A DNA stretch of 64,000 nt from Geodermatophilus telluris (GCF_900102745.1 NZ_FMZF01000006.1:327549-391548); one strand, 5' to 3'. Numbered from the stretch's first letter, positions 1-8,920 are shown. Notes: generated by a model not told the origin, from the letters alone. Translations and numbers: made by a program.

Positions 1-110
1 GTCTCCGGGTGGCGGCCCTGGCGGGCGAAGTGCATCCAGAGGTGGTCCGCGGCGCGGGCGGCCGTCGCGTCCGGCGCACCGGTGGGCGGCTGCTCGATCG
101 AGGTGGTCAT
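1..110 (-). CDS. Class-III aminotransferase, N-terminal fragment (partial)
   Basis: Only the first 36 codons are inside the window; the gene continues off the left edge. The ATG is preceded by a GAGGAG ribosome site. The fragment contains AADHLWMHF, which resembles the start of PLP-dependent class-III (aspartate aminotransferase family) enzymes of actinobacteria. No catalytic residue is visible, so the call rests on this short N-terminus. It lies 65 bases downstream of the esterase gene on the same strand, so the two are probably co-transcribed. Confidence 0.45.
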   Translation of the reverse strand, partial: MTTSIEQPPTGAPDATAARAADHLWMHFARQGRHPE

Positions 111-175
111 GACGCTCCTCGGGCTCGGGGGATGGCGGGCGCTCCCCCGAGTCTGCGACCACCCGCCCCCTGCCG

Positions 176-2119
176 TCACCCGGTGCCCGGGGGACCGTGC
201 TCCGCCAGCCAGGCGACCATCGCCGTCCGGGTGGCGCCGGAGAGCCGGTGCCAGTCGGCCAGCGGCACGCGCGGCACGCCGGCCGCCCGGCAGGCGGCGG
301 CCACCGCGCCGGGCGGCGCCTCGGGGTCCCACGCCGGGTCGAGCACCAGCGCGGGGCGGCCGGCCGTCGCGGCGAGCAGGTCGGCCAGCGTGTAGTCCGG
401 CCGGGCCCGCAGCAGCGGCTCGCCGCAGGTGGGGGCGGCGAGGACCGCGCCGGCCAGCGGCACCTGCCCGAGGGCGGACACGTGCAGCGCCACCAGCGCG
501 CCGGTGCCGTAGGCGGCCACCCAGGCCCGCTCGTGCCCGGTGGCGGCCACCGCGACGGCGGCCACCGCGGCCGCGTCGGCGGTCATCCGGCCCAGCGGTG
601 AGGAGCCGGGACCCGGGCGCTCGCCGTGCCGGGTGCCGCTGCCGACCGCGTCGTGGCAGGCGACCGCCCAGCCGGCCGCGGCCAGCAGCGCCGGCAGCGG
701 CTCGGCCTGCTCGTAGCCCGCCCGCCAACCGGTCGCGGCGCACGGCGGGCCGAGCCAGAGCACCAGCCCGCGGCCGTCGCCACCGCCCGGCGGCCGCAGC
801 AGGGTGACCGCCACGCCGTCCGGCGTCCGCAGGCCCTCCCCCGCCACCGGCGGACCGCCGTCGCTGCCACCCAGCGCGGCGCGGACGGCGGCGCGCAGCT
901 GCGCACCGCGGACCGGCGCCGGGCCCGGCCGCACGCGGTCGGCCGGCCACGGGACCGGCGCCGGCGCCCCCCGCACGGGCCCGCGGCGGCGGGGCGGGCC
1001 GCCGAGCACCGACTGCGCCCAGTCCAGCTGCGCGGCCACCGCGGACCCGTCGGCCCGGTGGCCGCCGGGCCGCAGCGCCAGCTCCAGCGCGTCGGGCCGG
1101 CCGAGCAGGGCGAAGGCGTCGCGCGCGGCGTCGACCGCGGCGCGGGCGGCCGGGACGCGCTCGACCGGGTCCTCGACGGCCACCGACACCAGCACCGGCC
1201 GGGGCGCGGCCAGCGCGAGCAGCTCGTGGGCGTCGGTGGGCAGCCGGTGCTCCCGCCCGGCGAACCAGCGCAGCCGCGGGTGGTACCAGCCGGGGTAGTG
1301 CCGGGTGAGCAGCTCCACCCCCTCGCCGAAGTGCCGGTCGGTGCACAGCCGGGCGGGGATGGCGCCGAGCACGCCGCTGGAGCTGGACACGACGCCGGCG
1401 AAGCGGTCGTCGAAGGCGGCGGCCAGCAGCGCGGTCTTGCCGTTGCGGCTGTGCCCGCCGACCAGCACCCGGCGGGCGTCCACCCCGGGCTGGCCGGCCA
1501 GGGCGTCGAGGACCCGGGACAGCGCCCAGGCCCGCCAGGCCAGCCGGCCGGCGACGACGGAGGGGTGCGCCCGCTCGGCGGCCTCGGTGTCGTCGTCGCC
1601 GTCCGCGGCCGACACGAGGCAGGCGCCCCAGCCGCGGGCCAGCGCCGCCTCCGCCCAGGCCCCGTGGCTGGACTGCAGGAGGTAGACGGGCACGTCGCGG
1701 CGCACGCCGGCCGCGGGCACCGGCAGCAGCAGCCGCGCGCGCACCGACCAGCCGTCGCCGACGACGAGGTCCCGCGCCTCGACGCCGCCGTCGGTCCGCA
1801 CCTGCCGCACCTGCACGGCCGTGCGGCGCGGGGCGGGCGGCAGGTCCCCGGTCAGCCAGCGCCGCCAGCGGGCGCGCAGCACCGCACGGCGCGCCGGCCA
1901 CGCGCCGGGGCCGGCGGGTCCGGCGGGGAGGCCCTCGACCGGCGACCACAGGCCGGTGCGCGCCGGCAGGCGGGCGAAGTCCGGCGCCGGCTCCCCGCCG
2001 GCGGCCAGCCACGCCGCGAAGGGCGCGCTCGGCGGCAGGGCCCCGGCCAGCTCGGCGGTGTAGCGCCGCCGCCGCGCGGCGGCCGAGCGCCCGGTCCGCT
2101 CGGGGAGGACCTGCGTCAT
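176..2119 (-). CDS. Two-domain alpha/beta hydrolase, glucuronoyl/acetyl-xylan esterase-like
   Basis: The protein has 647 residues. The first domain (about 100-380) carries GHSRNGK near residues 222-228, the nucleophile elbow seen in CE15-type glucuronoyl esterases and their relatives, and a late histidine in PGGHRAD (about 354) suited to complete the triad. A second alpha/beta-hydrolase-like domain (about 410-647) has AYGTGAL where GxSxG is expected, so its nucleophile is missing and it is probably inactive. I chose the ATG at 2119 over a longer frame because the upstream part overlaps the divergent promoter. The substrate is unknown. No signal peptide is seen, so the protein is probably cytoplasmic. 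Confidence 0.65.
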   Translation of the reverse strand: MTQVLPERTGRSAAARRRRYTAELAGALPPSAPFAAWLAAGGEPAPDFARLPARTGLWSPVEGLPAGPAGPGAWPARRAVLRARWRRWLTGDLPPAPRRTAVQVRQVRTDGGVEARDLVVGDGWSVRARLLLPVPAAGVRRDVPVYLLQSSHGAWAEAALARGWGACLVSAADGDDDTEAAERAHPSVVAGRLAWRAWALSRVLDALAGQPGVDARRVLVGGHSRNGKTALLAAAFDDRFAGVVSSSSGVLGAIPARLCTDRHFGEGVELLTRHYPGWYHPRLRWFAGREHRLPTDAHELLALAAPRPVLVSVAVEDPVERVPAARAAVDAARDAFALLGRPDALELALRPGGHRADGSAVAAQLDWAQSVLGGPPRRRGPVRGAPAPVPWPADRVRPGPAPVRGAQLRAAVRAALGGSDGGPPVAGEGLRTPDGVAVTLLRPPGGGDGRGLVLWLGPPCAATGWRAGYEQAEPLPALLAAAGWAVACHDAVGSGTRHGERPGPGSSPLGRMTADAAAVAAVAVAATGHERAWVAAYGTGALVALHVSALGQVPLAGAVLAAPTCGEPLLRARPDYTLADLLAATAGRPALVLDPAWDPEAPPGAVAAACRAAGVPRVPLADWHRLSGATRTAMVAWLAEHGPPGTG

Positions 2120-2189
2120 GCGCCCGCACGGTAGGGCGATCGGCGGCGCCGTGGGTGTCACGCGTGTTGCGTCCGGGCACTGCTGCGCC

Positions 2190-3077
2190 GTGCGCGTGCT
2201 GCTGGTGATCACCGACGAGGACTGGTACGAGGACGCCGGCTACGCGGCCGCCTGGGTGCGGGCGCTGGAGGAGCAGGGCGCCGACGTCGAGCGGCTGGCC
2301 CGGGTGCCGGCCGACTGGCCGGTCAGCGGCCCGCCCCCGGGGCACTACGACCTGGCGATCGCGCACGTGCTGGTCGAGGAGGTGGTGGCCTACGCGCCGA
2401 CCTTCGCCCTGGCCACCCTGCTCGAGGCGTCCGGCGTGCCCCTGCTCAACCCCGTCACCTCGCTGGTCGCCTCCGCCGACAAGCTGGTGACCCACGCCGT
2501 GTGGGCGGCCGCCGGCGTGCCGCAGCCGGCCGCGTGGGACCTCGCCCGGCTCGCGGAGTGGCCGCTGCCCGGCCGGCGGATGGTGCTCAAGCCCTCGCTC
2601 GGCGACGGCGCCCGCTACGTCGAGCTGGTCGGCGACCTGGACGCCGCCCGCCGGGTCGAGGAGTCCTGGCGGGCCGACGAGGCGGCCGGCGGCCACCGGC
2701 GCGGCACCTCGCTGCTGCAGGAGTGGATCGCCGAGCCGGCGTGCGCGCGCGTGTTCGCCACGCCCACCAGCACCTCCCTGGTCTACGAGAAGTCCCGGGA
2801 GGAGGGGGCGCTGGTCACCCACGGCACGGTCTACCCGCGGGTGTACGAGGCGCCGCCGGACCTGGCGCAGCTGGCCCAGCGCAGCGTCGCCGCGCTCGGT
2901 GGCGGGCTGATGGGGGTCGACGTGCTCGTCGGGCAGGACGGCCGGCTGGTGGCGCTGGAGGCCAACGCGCCCTTCGGCTTCGACGTCACCGACCCCGAGC
3001 AGGGGCGGTGGGTGGCCCGCGCCGCCCTGGCCGCCGCGGAGCGCGCGGCGGCCCGGCGCGCGGCGGCCGCCGCGTGA
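2190..3077 (+). CDS. ATP-grasp ligase (RimK/D-Ala-D-Ala ligase-like)
   Basis: The protein has 295 residues. An N-terminal Rossmann-like pre-ATP-grasp domain begins VRVLLVITDEDW. The ATP-binding loop KPSLGDGA lies near 134-141. The adenine-contact strand is LLQEWIAEP. The C-terminal metal site is in GVDVLVGQDGRLVALEANA (about 241-259), with its Glu and Asn in LEAN. Such enzymes join a carboxylate to an amine through an acyl phosphate. The GTG at 2190 fits the conserved first strand better than the upstream ATG at 2118, which would overlap the divergent gene. The stop overlaps the next ATP-grasp gene by four bases, so the two proteins are translationally coupled. The substrate is not identifiable. 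Confidence 0.75.
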   Translation: MRVLLVITDEDWYEDAGYAAAWVRALEEQGADVERLARVPADWPVSGPPPGHYDLAIAHVLVEEVVAYAPTFALATLLEASGVPLLNPVTSLVASADKLVTHAVWAAAGVPQPAAWDLARLAEWPLPGRRMVLKPSLGDGARYVELVGDLDAARRVEESWRADEAAGGHRRGTSLLQEWIAEPACARVFATPTSTSLVYEKSREEGALVTHGTVYPRVYEAPPDLAQLAQRSVAALGGGLMGVDVLVGQDGRLVALEANAPFGFDVTDPEQGRWVARAALAAAERAAARRAAAAA

Positions 3078-4432
3078 GCGCCGGGGAGAGCCTGGACGAG
3101 GCGCTGCTGCCCGACGGCGGCGACCGGCCGCACGCGGCCGCGGCGCTGGCCGCCGTCCGCGCGTACGGCCCGGCCCGGCTGGCCGCGGACGTGGCCCGCG
3201 ACGTCGCGGACCTCGGCCTGGAGCACGGTCCCGCGGGCGAGGCGCACCCGTTCACGGTCGACCCGGTGCCCCGGGTGCTGGAGCGGGCGGAGTGGGCGGA
3301 GGTCGCCGCCGGGCTGGACCAGCGGCTGCGGGCGCTGGAGGCCTTCGTCGCCGACGCGCACGGTCGGCGCGAGGCGGTCCGCGCCGGCGTGCTCCCGGCC
3401 GAGGTGCTCGACAGCAACCGCCACCTCACCCCGGGGCTGCCCGCGCCGAGGCGCTGGATCGGCATGGCCGGGCCCGACCTCGTGCGCGGCGCCGACGGGC
3501 GGCTCGTCGTCCTGGAGGACAACGTGCGCACCCCCACGCTGCTGGCCTACGCCCTGGCCGCCCGCGACCTCGTGGCCCCGCGGCTCGGCGTGCAGCCGTC
3601 ACCGGCGCCGGTGCACGAGGCCACCCGGGACGCGGCGCGGCGCATGCTCGCCGACGCCACCGACCTCCCCGACCCGGTCGTGGCGGTGCTCGGCGACGGG
3701 CCGCGCAGCGCGGTGGCCTGGGAGATCGACCGGCTCGGGGAGGTGGTCGGCGCGCCGGTCGTGCTGCCGGAGCAGCTCACCGCGCGCGGGGACGACCTGC
3801 TGCTGCCCGACGGGCGCCGGGTGGACCTGCTGTGGCGGCGCACCAGCGAGGAACGGCTGACCGGTGACGACGGCCGCCCGAACGAGCTGGGCGAGCTGCT
3901 GCTGGCGCCGCTGCGCGCCGGCACGGTCACCGTCGTCAACGCCTTCGGCACCGGCGTCGCCGACGACAAGCGCACCTTCCCCTACGTGGAGGACCTGGTC
4001 CGCTTCTTCCTCGGCGAGGAGCCGCGGTTGCGCTCCCAGCCGGCCTACGACCTCGGTGACCCCGCGCAGTGCCGCGCCGCGCTCGACCGGCTGCCGGAGC
4101 TGGTGCTCAAGCCGCGGTCCGGCTCCGGCGGCCACGGGGTCCTCATCGGGCCGCGGGCGGACACCGGGCAGCTCGAGCGCGCCCGCGCCGCCGTGCTGGC
4201 CGCCCCCGGGGAGTGGATCGCCCAGGAGCCGGTGGCGCTCTCGACGCACCCCACCGTGGTCGACGGCGCGCTCGTGCCGCGGCACGTGGACTACCGGCCC
4301 TACGCCTTCTGCGCCGACGACGGGACGACCGTGCTGCCGGGCGGGTTCACCCGGGTGTCGCTGGCCGAGGGCGACCTGGTGGTCAACGCCTCGCAGGGCG
4401 GCGGCGGGAAGGACACCTGGGTGGTCGGCTGA
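3074..4432 (+). CDS. Circularly permuted type-2 ATP-grasp protein
   Basis: The protein has 452 residues. It carries the hallmark EDNVRTP (about 148-154), NAFGTGVADDK and the glycine-rich ATP loop KPRSGSGGHG (about 346-355), as in the circularly permuted ATP-grasp (DUF404/DUF407) family. Members usually sit next to an alpha-E domain protein and a transglutaminase; neither is present here. The GTG start overlaps the TGA of the preceding ATP-grasp gene. Two coupled ligases of different ATP-grasp types suggest sequential amide-bond formation on a small molecule, which is an inference. The family is not the true glutathionylspermidine synthetase, so that name should not be used. Confidence 0.75.
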   Translation: MSAGESLDEALLPDGGDRPHAAAALAAVRAYGPARLAADVARDVADLGLEHGPAGEAHPFTVDPVPRVLERAEWAEVAAGLDQRLRALEAFVADAHGRREAVRAGVLPAEVLDSNRHLTPGLPAPRRWIGMAGPDLVRGADGRLVVLEDNVRTPTLLAYALAARDLVAPRLGVQPSPAPVHEATRDAARRMLADATDLPDPVVAVLGDGPRSAVAWEIDRLGEVVGAPVVLPEQLTARGDDLLLPDGRRVDLLWRRTSEERLTGDDGRPNELGELLLAPLRAGTVTVVNAFGTGVADDKRTFPYVEDLVRFFLGEEPRLRSQPAYDLGDPAQCRAALDRLPELVLKPRSGSGGHGVLIGPRADTGQLERARAAVLAAPGEWIAQEPVALSTHPTVVDGALVPRHVDYRPYAFCADDGTTVLPGGFTRVSLAEGDLVVNASQGGGGKDTWVVG

Positions 4433-4453
4433 GCGGACGACGGCGACGGGGGG

Positions 4454-4480
4454 CCCGCGCCGCCGGCCTGCCGGTGCGGG
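4454..4480. terminator. Possible hairpin between convergent genes
   Basis: CCCGCGCC (4454-4461) pairs with GGTGCGGG (4473-4480) with one G-U pair and an 11-base loop. It lies just after the ATP-grasp stop and before the convergent cysteine-rich gene. It has no T-run, so its role as terminator is a guess. Confidence 0.25.
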
Positions 4481-4528
4481 ACGTCGCCCCGGGCTCCGAC
4501 CTCCGGCGGGTGTTCGTGCCGACGGCGC

Positions 4529-5128
4529 TCAGGCCGCCGGCGCGCAGGCGCGCACGACCAGCCCCTCGAGCGTCCCCCGCACCCCGCCCACCGCCCCGGC
4601 ACTCGACGCGTCGAACCGCAGGCGGTAGGCCGCGACCACCTCGGCACCGGCCAGGCGCGGTTCGCCGGCCCGCACGAGCCGGCCGCAGAGCCGACCCTCC
4701 ATGACCCCCGTGTCACCGCACCGCTGGCAGGCGTCGAACGCCGGCGCGCGGTGCGTGCCCTGGTTGGTCAGCCCGCTCAGCGTGCCGTGGACGACGCCGG
4801 CCCGGGAGCGCCAGGTGAACGTCGCGGTGTGCACGCCCCGGCGGTTCCCGTCGCCGTCGGTGTAGACGGTCACCAGGTCGACGCTGCCCAGCCGGCCGTC
4901 GAGGAGACGCCCCACCTCCGAGGCGCAGTCGTGGGAGCGCAGCTCCAGCTCCAGGTCCTGCTCGGTGGTGAGCGTCCGGCAGCCGTCCTCCGGACACTGG
5001 TGCTCCTGGCCCTCCGGGCGCGACAGCCGGCCCGCGACGTCCACGGACAGCTCGGACAGGCACACCTCGGCCGCGAGCAGCCCGGCGGGCCCGGCGTCGC
5101 ACAGGTCGTGGCGGTCGCAGCAGGTCAC
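4529..5128 (-). CDS. Cysteine-rich hypothetical protein
   Basis: The 199-residue product is not recognised. The GTG start has a strong GGGGAGG site seven bases upstream. Cysteines come in clusters: an N-terminal CCDRHDLC, then C at CLSE, CPEDGC, DCAS, and a CQRCGD...GRLCGR group. This could bind a metal or form disulfides, although no signal peptide is evident. A central strand-rich part (VDLVTVYTDGDGN...HTATFTWRS) suggests a beta fold. It is 94 bases downstream of the SNF2 helicase on the same strand, but a hairpin lies between them. Confidence 0.6.
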   Translation of the reverse strand: MTCCDRHDLCDAGPAGLLAAEVCLSELSVDVAGRLSRPEGQEHQCPEDGCRTLTTEQDLELELRSHDCASEVGRLLDGRLGSVDLVTVYTDGDGNRRGVHTATFTWRSRAGVVHGTLSGLTNQGTHRAPAFDACQRCGDTGVMEGRLCGRLVRAGEPRLAGAEVVAAYRLRFDASSAGAVGGVRGTLEGLVVRACAPAA

Positions 5129-5172
5129 GGTCCCTCCCCGGGTCGGTGCTCGGGCAGAGGAGGGCGGAGCCG

Positions 5173-5203
5173 CCGGCGGTGATACACGGCAGCTCACCGC
5201 CGG
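5173..5203. terminator. Hairpin downstream of the SNF2 helicase gene
   Basis: CCGGCGGTG (5173-5181) and CACCGCCGG (5195-5203) are perfect 9-base arms around a 13-base loop. It lies 20 bases beyond the helicase stop and upstream of the cysteine-rich gene. It lacks a T-run, as is common in high-GC actinobacteria. Confidence 0.45.
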
Positions 5204-5222
5204 GCGAGGTCCGGTGCTCCGG

Positions 5223-7370
5223 TCAGACCGCCGCGAGGTCCCCGGGCCCGGCCGCCTCGCGCAGCGCGTCGGTGAGCAGCGCGACGAGCACCTCGACCTG
5301 CACGTCGTTCGGCGCGCCGGCCGGCTCGTCGGACCCGTCGAGCGCCCGGGCGGCGAGCCCGGCCTTGCTGTCGACCAGCTCGGCGACCCGGGCGTCGATC
5401 GTCTGCGCGGCGATGATCCGCCAGGCGGTGACCGGCTCGGTCTGCCCGATGCGGTGGCTGCGGTCGATGGCCTGGGTCTGCTCGGCGTCGGTCCAGGACA
5501 GCTCGGCCAGTACCACGTTGGAGGCGACCTGCAGGTTCAGGCCGACACCGGCCGCGGTCAGCGAGCACACCGCGACGGCGACCTCCGGGTCGGTGGTGAA
5601 CGCGTCGACGCTGGCCTGCCGCGCCCGCGGCGTCTGGTCACCGCGGATTGAGGCGTACCGCACGCCCTGCCGGGCGAGGGCCTCCTCGGCGGCGTCCATC
5701 ACGTCGACGTGCTTGGCGAAGAAGACGACCTTGCCGGCGCTGCGCGCGAGCTGCGCGGCGTAGTCCGCGGCCAGCCCGGCCTTCGCCCGGCCGATGCGCC
5801 GCATCGTGGCGAACACGTTCTCGCCGGTCCCGGTGGCCGCGTCCTTCAGCTCCGAGCGGGCCACCCGGCGCACCAGCTCGGCATCGACCTCCCCGGCGGC
5901 GGTGCCGGACGACCGGGCCGCCAGCGCCGTCTCGTACTGCGCCACCATCCGGCGCACGAGGTCGCGCTCGGCCGCGCGGATCGAGCGACCCACCGGCCCG
6001 TCGAGCTCGACGGGGAGGTCGGCGATGCGGCGGGCGGGGATGTCGGCGGCGACGTCGGCCTTGCGGCGGCGCACGATGCCGAGGTCGATCACGCACTGCC
6101 GGGCCGCGGCGGAGAAGCCGCGGTCGGCGGGCGTGAGGCCGGTGTCCTCGAGCGCGTCGAGCAGCTCGCCGAGGGGCGCGTCGTCGTCGATCCAGCCGAG
6201 GAACTGCCAGATCGCCCGGAAGTCGTCGACGTCGTTGATCAGCGGGGTGCCGGTCAGCGCCATGAGCAGGGGCGTGCGGCCGAGGGACCGCAGCCGCGCG
6301 GACAGCTCGAGGACGTGCCGCGAGCGCTGCGAGCCCTTGTTCTTGATGAAGTGCGCCTCGTCGACCACGATCCCGCGGAACCCGAAGTCGCCGAGCCAGC
6401 CCACGTGCCGGTCGAGCACCTCGTAGTTGACGACGACGACGTCGGCGAACCCGTCGACCGTCTCGCCGTCGCCCTGCACCACGGTGGCCCGGCGGTGCGG
6501 CGTCCAGCGGGCCGCCTCCCGCGCCCAGTTGGTCTTCACCACGTTGGGCACGACGACCAGCAGCGGGTGGGCGCCGGCCGCCTCGGCGGCGAGCAGCGCC
6601 TGCGCGGTCTTGCCCAGCCCCGGCTCGTCGGCGAGCAGGAAGGTGCGGTGCCCGCCCGCGGCCGCGGCGACCACCTGTCCCTGGTGCGGCATGAGCTCCA
6701 GCCCGGCGGGGGTGAAGCGGGACGTCGGGACGGGCAGGTCCATGCAGGCCGGGGCGCCGGCGCCGGCCCGCTCGAAGGAGGTGAACAGCGGGCCGAGCAG
6801 CTCCCAGCCGGCCAGCCGGCGGGGCCGCGCCGGCCGCTGCGGGAGGGCGGAGAAGTCGGGGGCCAGGAAGGGGTTGGCCAGCTGCCGGGAGACCACCGAC
6901 TGCGGCACCACCCGCCGGTCGGGGCCGGCCGGGACGGCCTCGGCCGGCGCCGGCGCGGGCTCCTCGGGCGCGGGCTCCACGCCCAGGTCGCGCAGGATCT
7001 CCCGCCGCAGCGACCGGGCGGCGTCGGTGACGACGGCGTCCTCGCCGAGCAGCGCGAGCAGCCCGGCGTCGCGGACGGCGGTGGTCGCCAGGACCGTGGC
7101 CACGCCGTCGAGGCGCTTGAGCTGCTCGGCGCGGGAGCCGTCGCTGCCGGGCGCCGCCTGGACGCGGGCCCGCTCCTCGCGCAGCAGCAGGGCGACGGCC
7201 TGGAACCGGGTGCGCACCGACGGCGTGACGCGCCCGCGCGCGGCGGCCGCCTCGACCTCGCGCGCGGTCCGGGCGAGCACCGCGACGAGGTCGCCGTCGT
7301 GGCGCACCCGCCGGTCGCGCCGCGGGGTGGTGCGGCGGGCGCCCGTCTGGCGCCGGCCTGGTCGAGCCAC
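5223..7370 (-). CDS. SNF2-family DEAD/DEAH-box helicase (SMARCAL1-like)
   Basis: The protein has 715 residues. After a variable N-terminus (1-220) come the SF2 ATPase motifs: Walker A DEPGLGKT (about 243-250), DEAH box VVDEAHFIK (about 335) and motif III ALTGTPLIN. The second RecA-like domain contains AGVGLNLQ and motif VI QAIDRSHRIGQT (about 632-643), typical of SNF2 translocases that remodel DNA-protein complexes or anneal forks. I chose the GTG at 7370 because GAGGAGG precedes it and the frame further upstream has no helicase-like sequence. It may act in DNA repair with the recombination genes at 22-29 kb, but it does not share their promoter motif. Confidence 0.85.
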   Translation of the reverse strand: MARPGRRQTGARRTTPRRDRRVRHDGDLVAVLARTAREVEAAAARGRVTPSVRTRFQAVALLLREERARVQAAPGSDGSRAEQLKRLDGVATVLATTAVRDAGLLALLGEDAVVTDAARSLRREILRDLGVEPAPEEPAPAPAEAVPAGPDRRVVPQSVVSRQLANPFLAPDFSALPQRPARPRRLAGWELLGPLFTSFERAGAGAPACMDLPVPTSRFTPAGLELMPHQGQVVAAAAGGHRTFLLADEPGLGKTAQALLAAEAAGAHPLLVVVPNVVKTNWAREAARWTPHRRATVVQGDGETVDGFADVVVVNYEVLDRHVGWLGDFGFRGIVVDEAHFIKNKGSQRSRHVLELSARLRSLGRTPLLMALTGTPLINDVDDFRAIWQFLGWIDDDAPLGELLDALEDTGLTPADRGFSAAARQCVIDLGIVRRRKADVAADIPARRIADLPVELDGPVGRSIRAAERDLVRRMVAQYETALAARSSGTAAGEVDAELVRRVARSELKDAATGTGENVFATMRRIGRAKAGLAADYAAQLARSAGKVVFFAKHVDVMDAAEEALARQGVRYASIRGDQTPRARQASVDAFTTDPEVAVAVCSLTAAGVGLNLQVASNVVLAELSWTDAEQTQAIDRSHRIGQTEPVTAWRIIAAQTIDARVAELVDSKAGLAARALDGSDEPAGAPNDVQVEVLVALLTDALREAAGPGDLAAV

Positions 7371-7691
7371 GAAGTCCTCCTCTGCGGTGCCGGGCAGGAC
7401 CGCCGCGGCAGCGTGCTGCACACCCGCGGGCGGGACGGGGCCGTCCCGGCGTGGGGTGCGTGGTGCTCCGGACGCGGGACCGGCCCGCGGATCCGCAGGG
7501 ATCGACGCTGCCGGCCCGGTCGGCACTCCCCTGTGACAACGCGTCCGCGGGTGCACCATTCCCCGTGCGGGGCCTCCTCGAACCGAGGGGGCCCACGTGC
7601 AGGGTAGGGCGCCGGTGGGCACGGACGCGGGCAGGCCCGCCCGCCGTCGCGCCGGGAGGGGCACCCACCGCCCGGCGGGGCCCGGGCGGGA
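7371..7691. other. Gene-free stretch between the helicase and cupin genes
   Basis: About 320 bases lie between the helicase start and the cupin stop, both on the minus strand. No credible gene is seen on either strand. It contains one strong hairpin (7570-7594). TTGTCA at about 7534-7539 on the minus strand is a possible -35 element, but no convincing -10 follows. Confidence 0.5.
7570..7594. terminator. Strong hairpin downstream of the cupin gene
   Basis: An 11-base stem (GGGCCTCCTCG with CGAGGGGGCCC, one wobble pair) closes a 3-base loop. It lies about 100 bases after the cupin stop and before the helicase start, so it would separate the two units. Confidence 0.5.
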
Positions 7692-8063
7692 TCAGCCGAG
7701 GAGGGTCACCAGGGGCTGCCCGGCCTCCACGAGGTAGGTGGAGAGCATCTCCCCGGTGCCGGGGCCCACGTCGCGCGCGTCGTGCGGCGTGCCCGGCGGG
7801 ATCAGGAACCCGTCGCCGGCGTGGAGGGTCAGCGTCTCCCGGCCCCGGATCGCCATCGTCACCGTCCCGGCGAGGATGTAGCCGACCTCCTCACCGGGGT
7901 GCGTGTGCCAGCCCGACGAGACCCCGACCGGGATCCGGGTGAGCACCTGGACGATCTCCCGCCCGGGGACGGACGAGGGGGCGCGCTGGACCTCGGTCCG
8001 CTCGAGGGTCCCGGCGAACGCGTCGGCCGGGGACGGGGCACTCCTCGCGGCTCCGGACACCAT
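7692..8063 (-). CDS. Small cupin-domain protein
   Basis: The protein has 123 residues and forms a single conserved beta-barrel. The two cupin motifs are visible: SGWHTHPGEEVGYILAG (metal-binding His-His-Glu) and LIPPGTPHDARDVG (second His). The ATG follows a GGAGGAG site. Small stand-alone cupins bind a metal and have diverse, often unknown, enzymatic or sensing roles. The N-terminus has FAGTLERTEVQ and a PGREIVQV strand typical of the quercetinase-like small cupins. It is divergent from the NRDE gene. Confidence 0.8.
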   Translation of the reverse strand: MVSGAARSAPSPADAFAGTLERTEVQRAPSSVPGREIVQVLTRIPVGVSSGWHTHPGEEVGYILAGTVTMAIRGRETLTLHAGDGFLIPPGTPHDARDVGPGTGEMLSTYLVEAGQPLVTLLG

Positions 8064-8183
8064 GACCGGACCTCCTCCGACGGTTCGCTGCACCGGCCGT
8101 CCCATCCTCCGGTGCGGGCCGGGCGGGCGCACCGGTCGGACGACTCCCCGACGCGCCCGGGCGGTGCCGGGGAGGATGCACGC

Positions 8184-8891
8184 GTGTGCACCGTGGTCGT
8201 CCGCTGGTCGACAGGACAGCCCGTGCGGGTCCTCGCCCTGCGCGACGAGCTCACCACCCGCCCCTTCGACGATCCCGGCCGCTGGTGGCCCGACCAGCCC
8301 GACGTCGTCGCCGGCCGCGACCGGCTCGCCGGGGGCACGTGGTGCGCGAGCCGCGTCGCCACCGGGACGACGGCGCTGGTGCTCAACCGGGCGCGCGAGC
8401 GCGTGGCGGCCCCCGGCGCGGCCAGCCGAGGCGTGCTGCCGCTGCTCGGCGTGGCACACGGCACCGGCTGGCGCGACCACGTCGACCTCACGGGGATGGC
8501 CGGTTTCCTGCTGGTCCTGGCCGCGCCCGACCGGCTCCTCACCTGGGACTTCGACGGCGAGCGGCTGCGGGAGACCGAGCACCCGGAGGGCACCGTGATG
8601 GTGACCTCCGGGGGGCCCGAGGACCGCAAGACCGAGCGCCACCTCGACGCCTTCCGGGCGGCCGACCCTCCCGAGGGGTGGCGGGACCTGGTCCGGCAGG
8701 CGCCGCCGAGGGACGACCCCGGCGCCCTCGTCGTGCGCCACGAGGAGGACGGGCGGGTGTTCGCGACGGTGTTCGGCCAGCTGGTCGAGGCCGAGCCGGG
8801 GAGGCTGCGCCTGGACCACAGCAGGGAGCCCTGGACCGCCCGGCCCTGGCACACCCTCGCCGTGGAGCCGGGTGCGCCACGGGTCGTCTGA
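8184..8891 (+). CDS. NRDE/TANGO2-like family protein
   Basis: The protein has 235 residues and begins VCTVVVRW, matching the invariant Cys-2 start of the NRDE (TANGO2) family. In the family this cysteine could become an N-terminal nucleophile after Met removal. The eponymous Asn-Arg-Asp-Glu is degenerate here: the expected position reads LRDELTTRPF. The GTG at 8184 is chosen because it exposes Cys-2 and has GGAGGA seven bases upstream. The function is unclear; eukaryotic TANGO2 has been linked to haem and lipid trafficking. Confidence 0.7.
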   Translation: MCTVVVRWSTGQPVRVLALRDELTTRPFDDPGRWWPDQPDVVAGRDRLAGGTWCASRVATGTTALVLNRARERVAAPGAASRGVLPLLGVAHGTGWRDHVDLTGMAGFLLVLAAPDRLLTWDFDGERLRETEHPEGTVMVTSGGPEDRKTERHLDAFRAADPPEGWRDLVRQAPPRDDPGALVVRHEEDGRVFATVFGQLVEAEPGRLRLDHSREPWTARPWHTLAVEPGAPRVV

Positions 8892-8920
8892 CGCACGCCG
8901 CCCGGGCACACCCCGGACCG

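Noticed and set aside
3074..4432. Glutathionylspermidine synthetase
   Set aside because: The family shares the permuted ATP-grasp fold, but the sequence lacks the amidase domain and the actinobacterial host makes mycothiol, not glutathione.
7370..7540. A PafBC-like promoter for the SNF2 helicase
   Set aside because: TTGTCACAG occurs on the minus strand near 7530-7540, but no TANNNT follows at the 8-base spacing, unlike the ssb and ATPase promoters.
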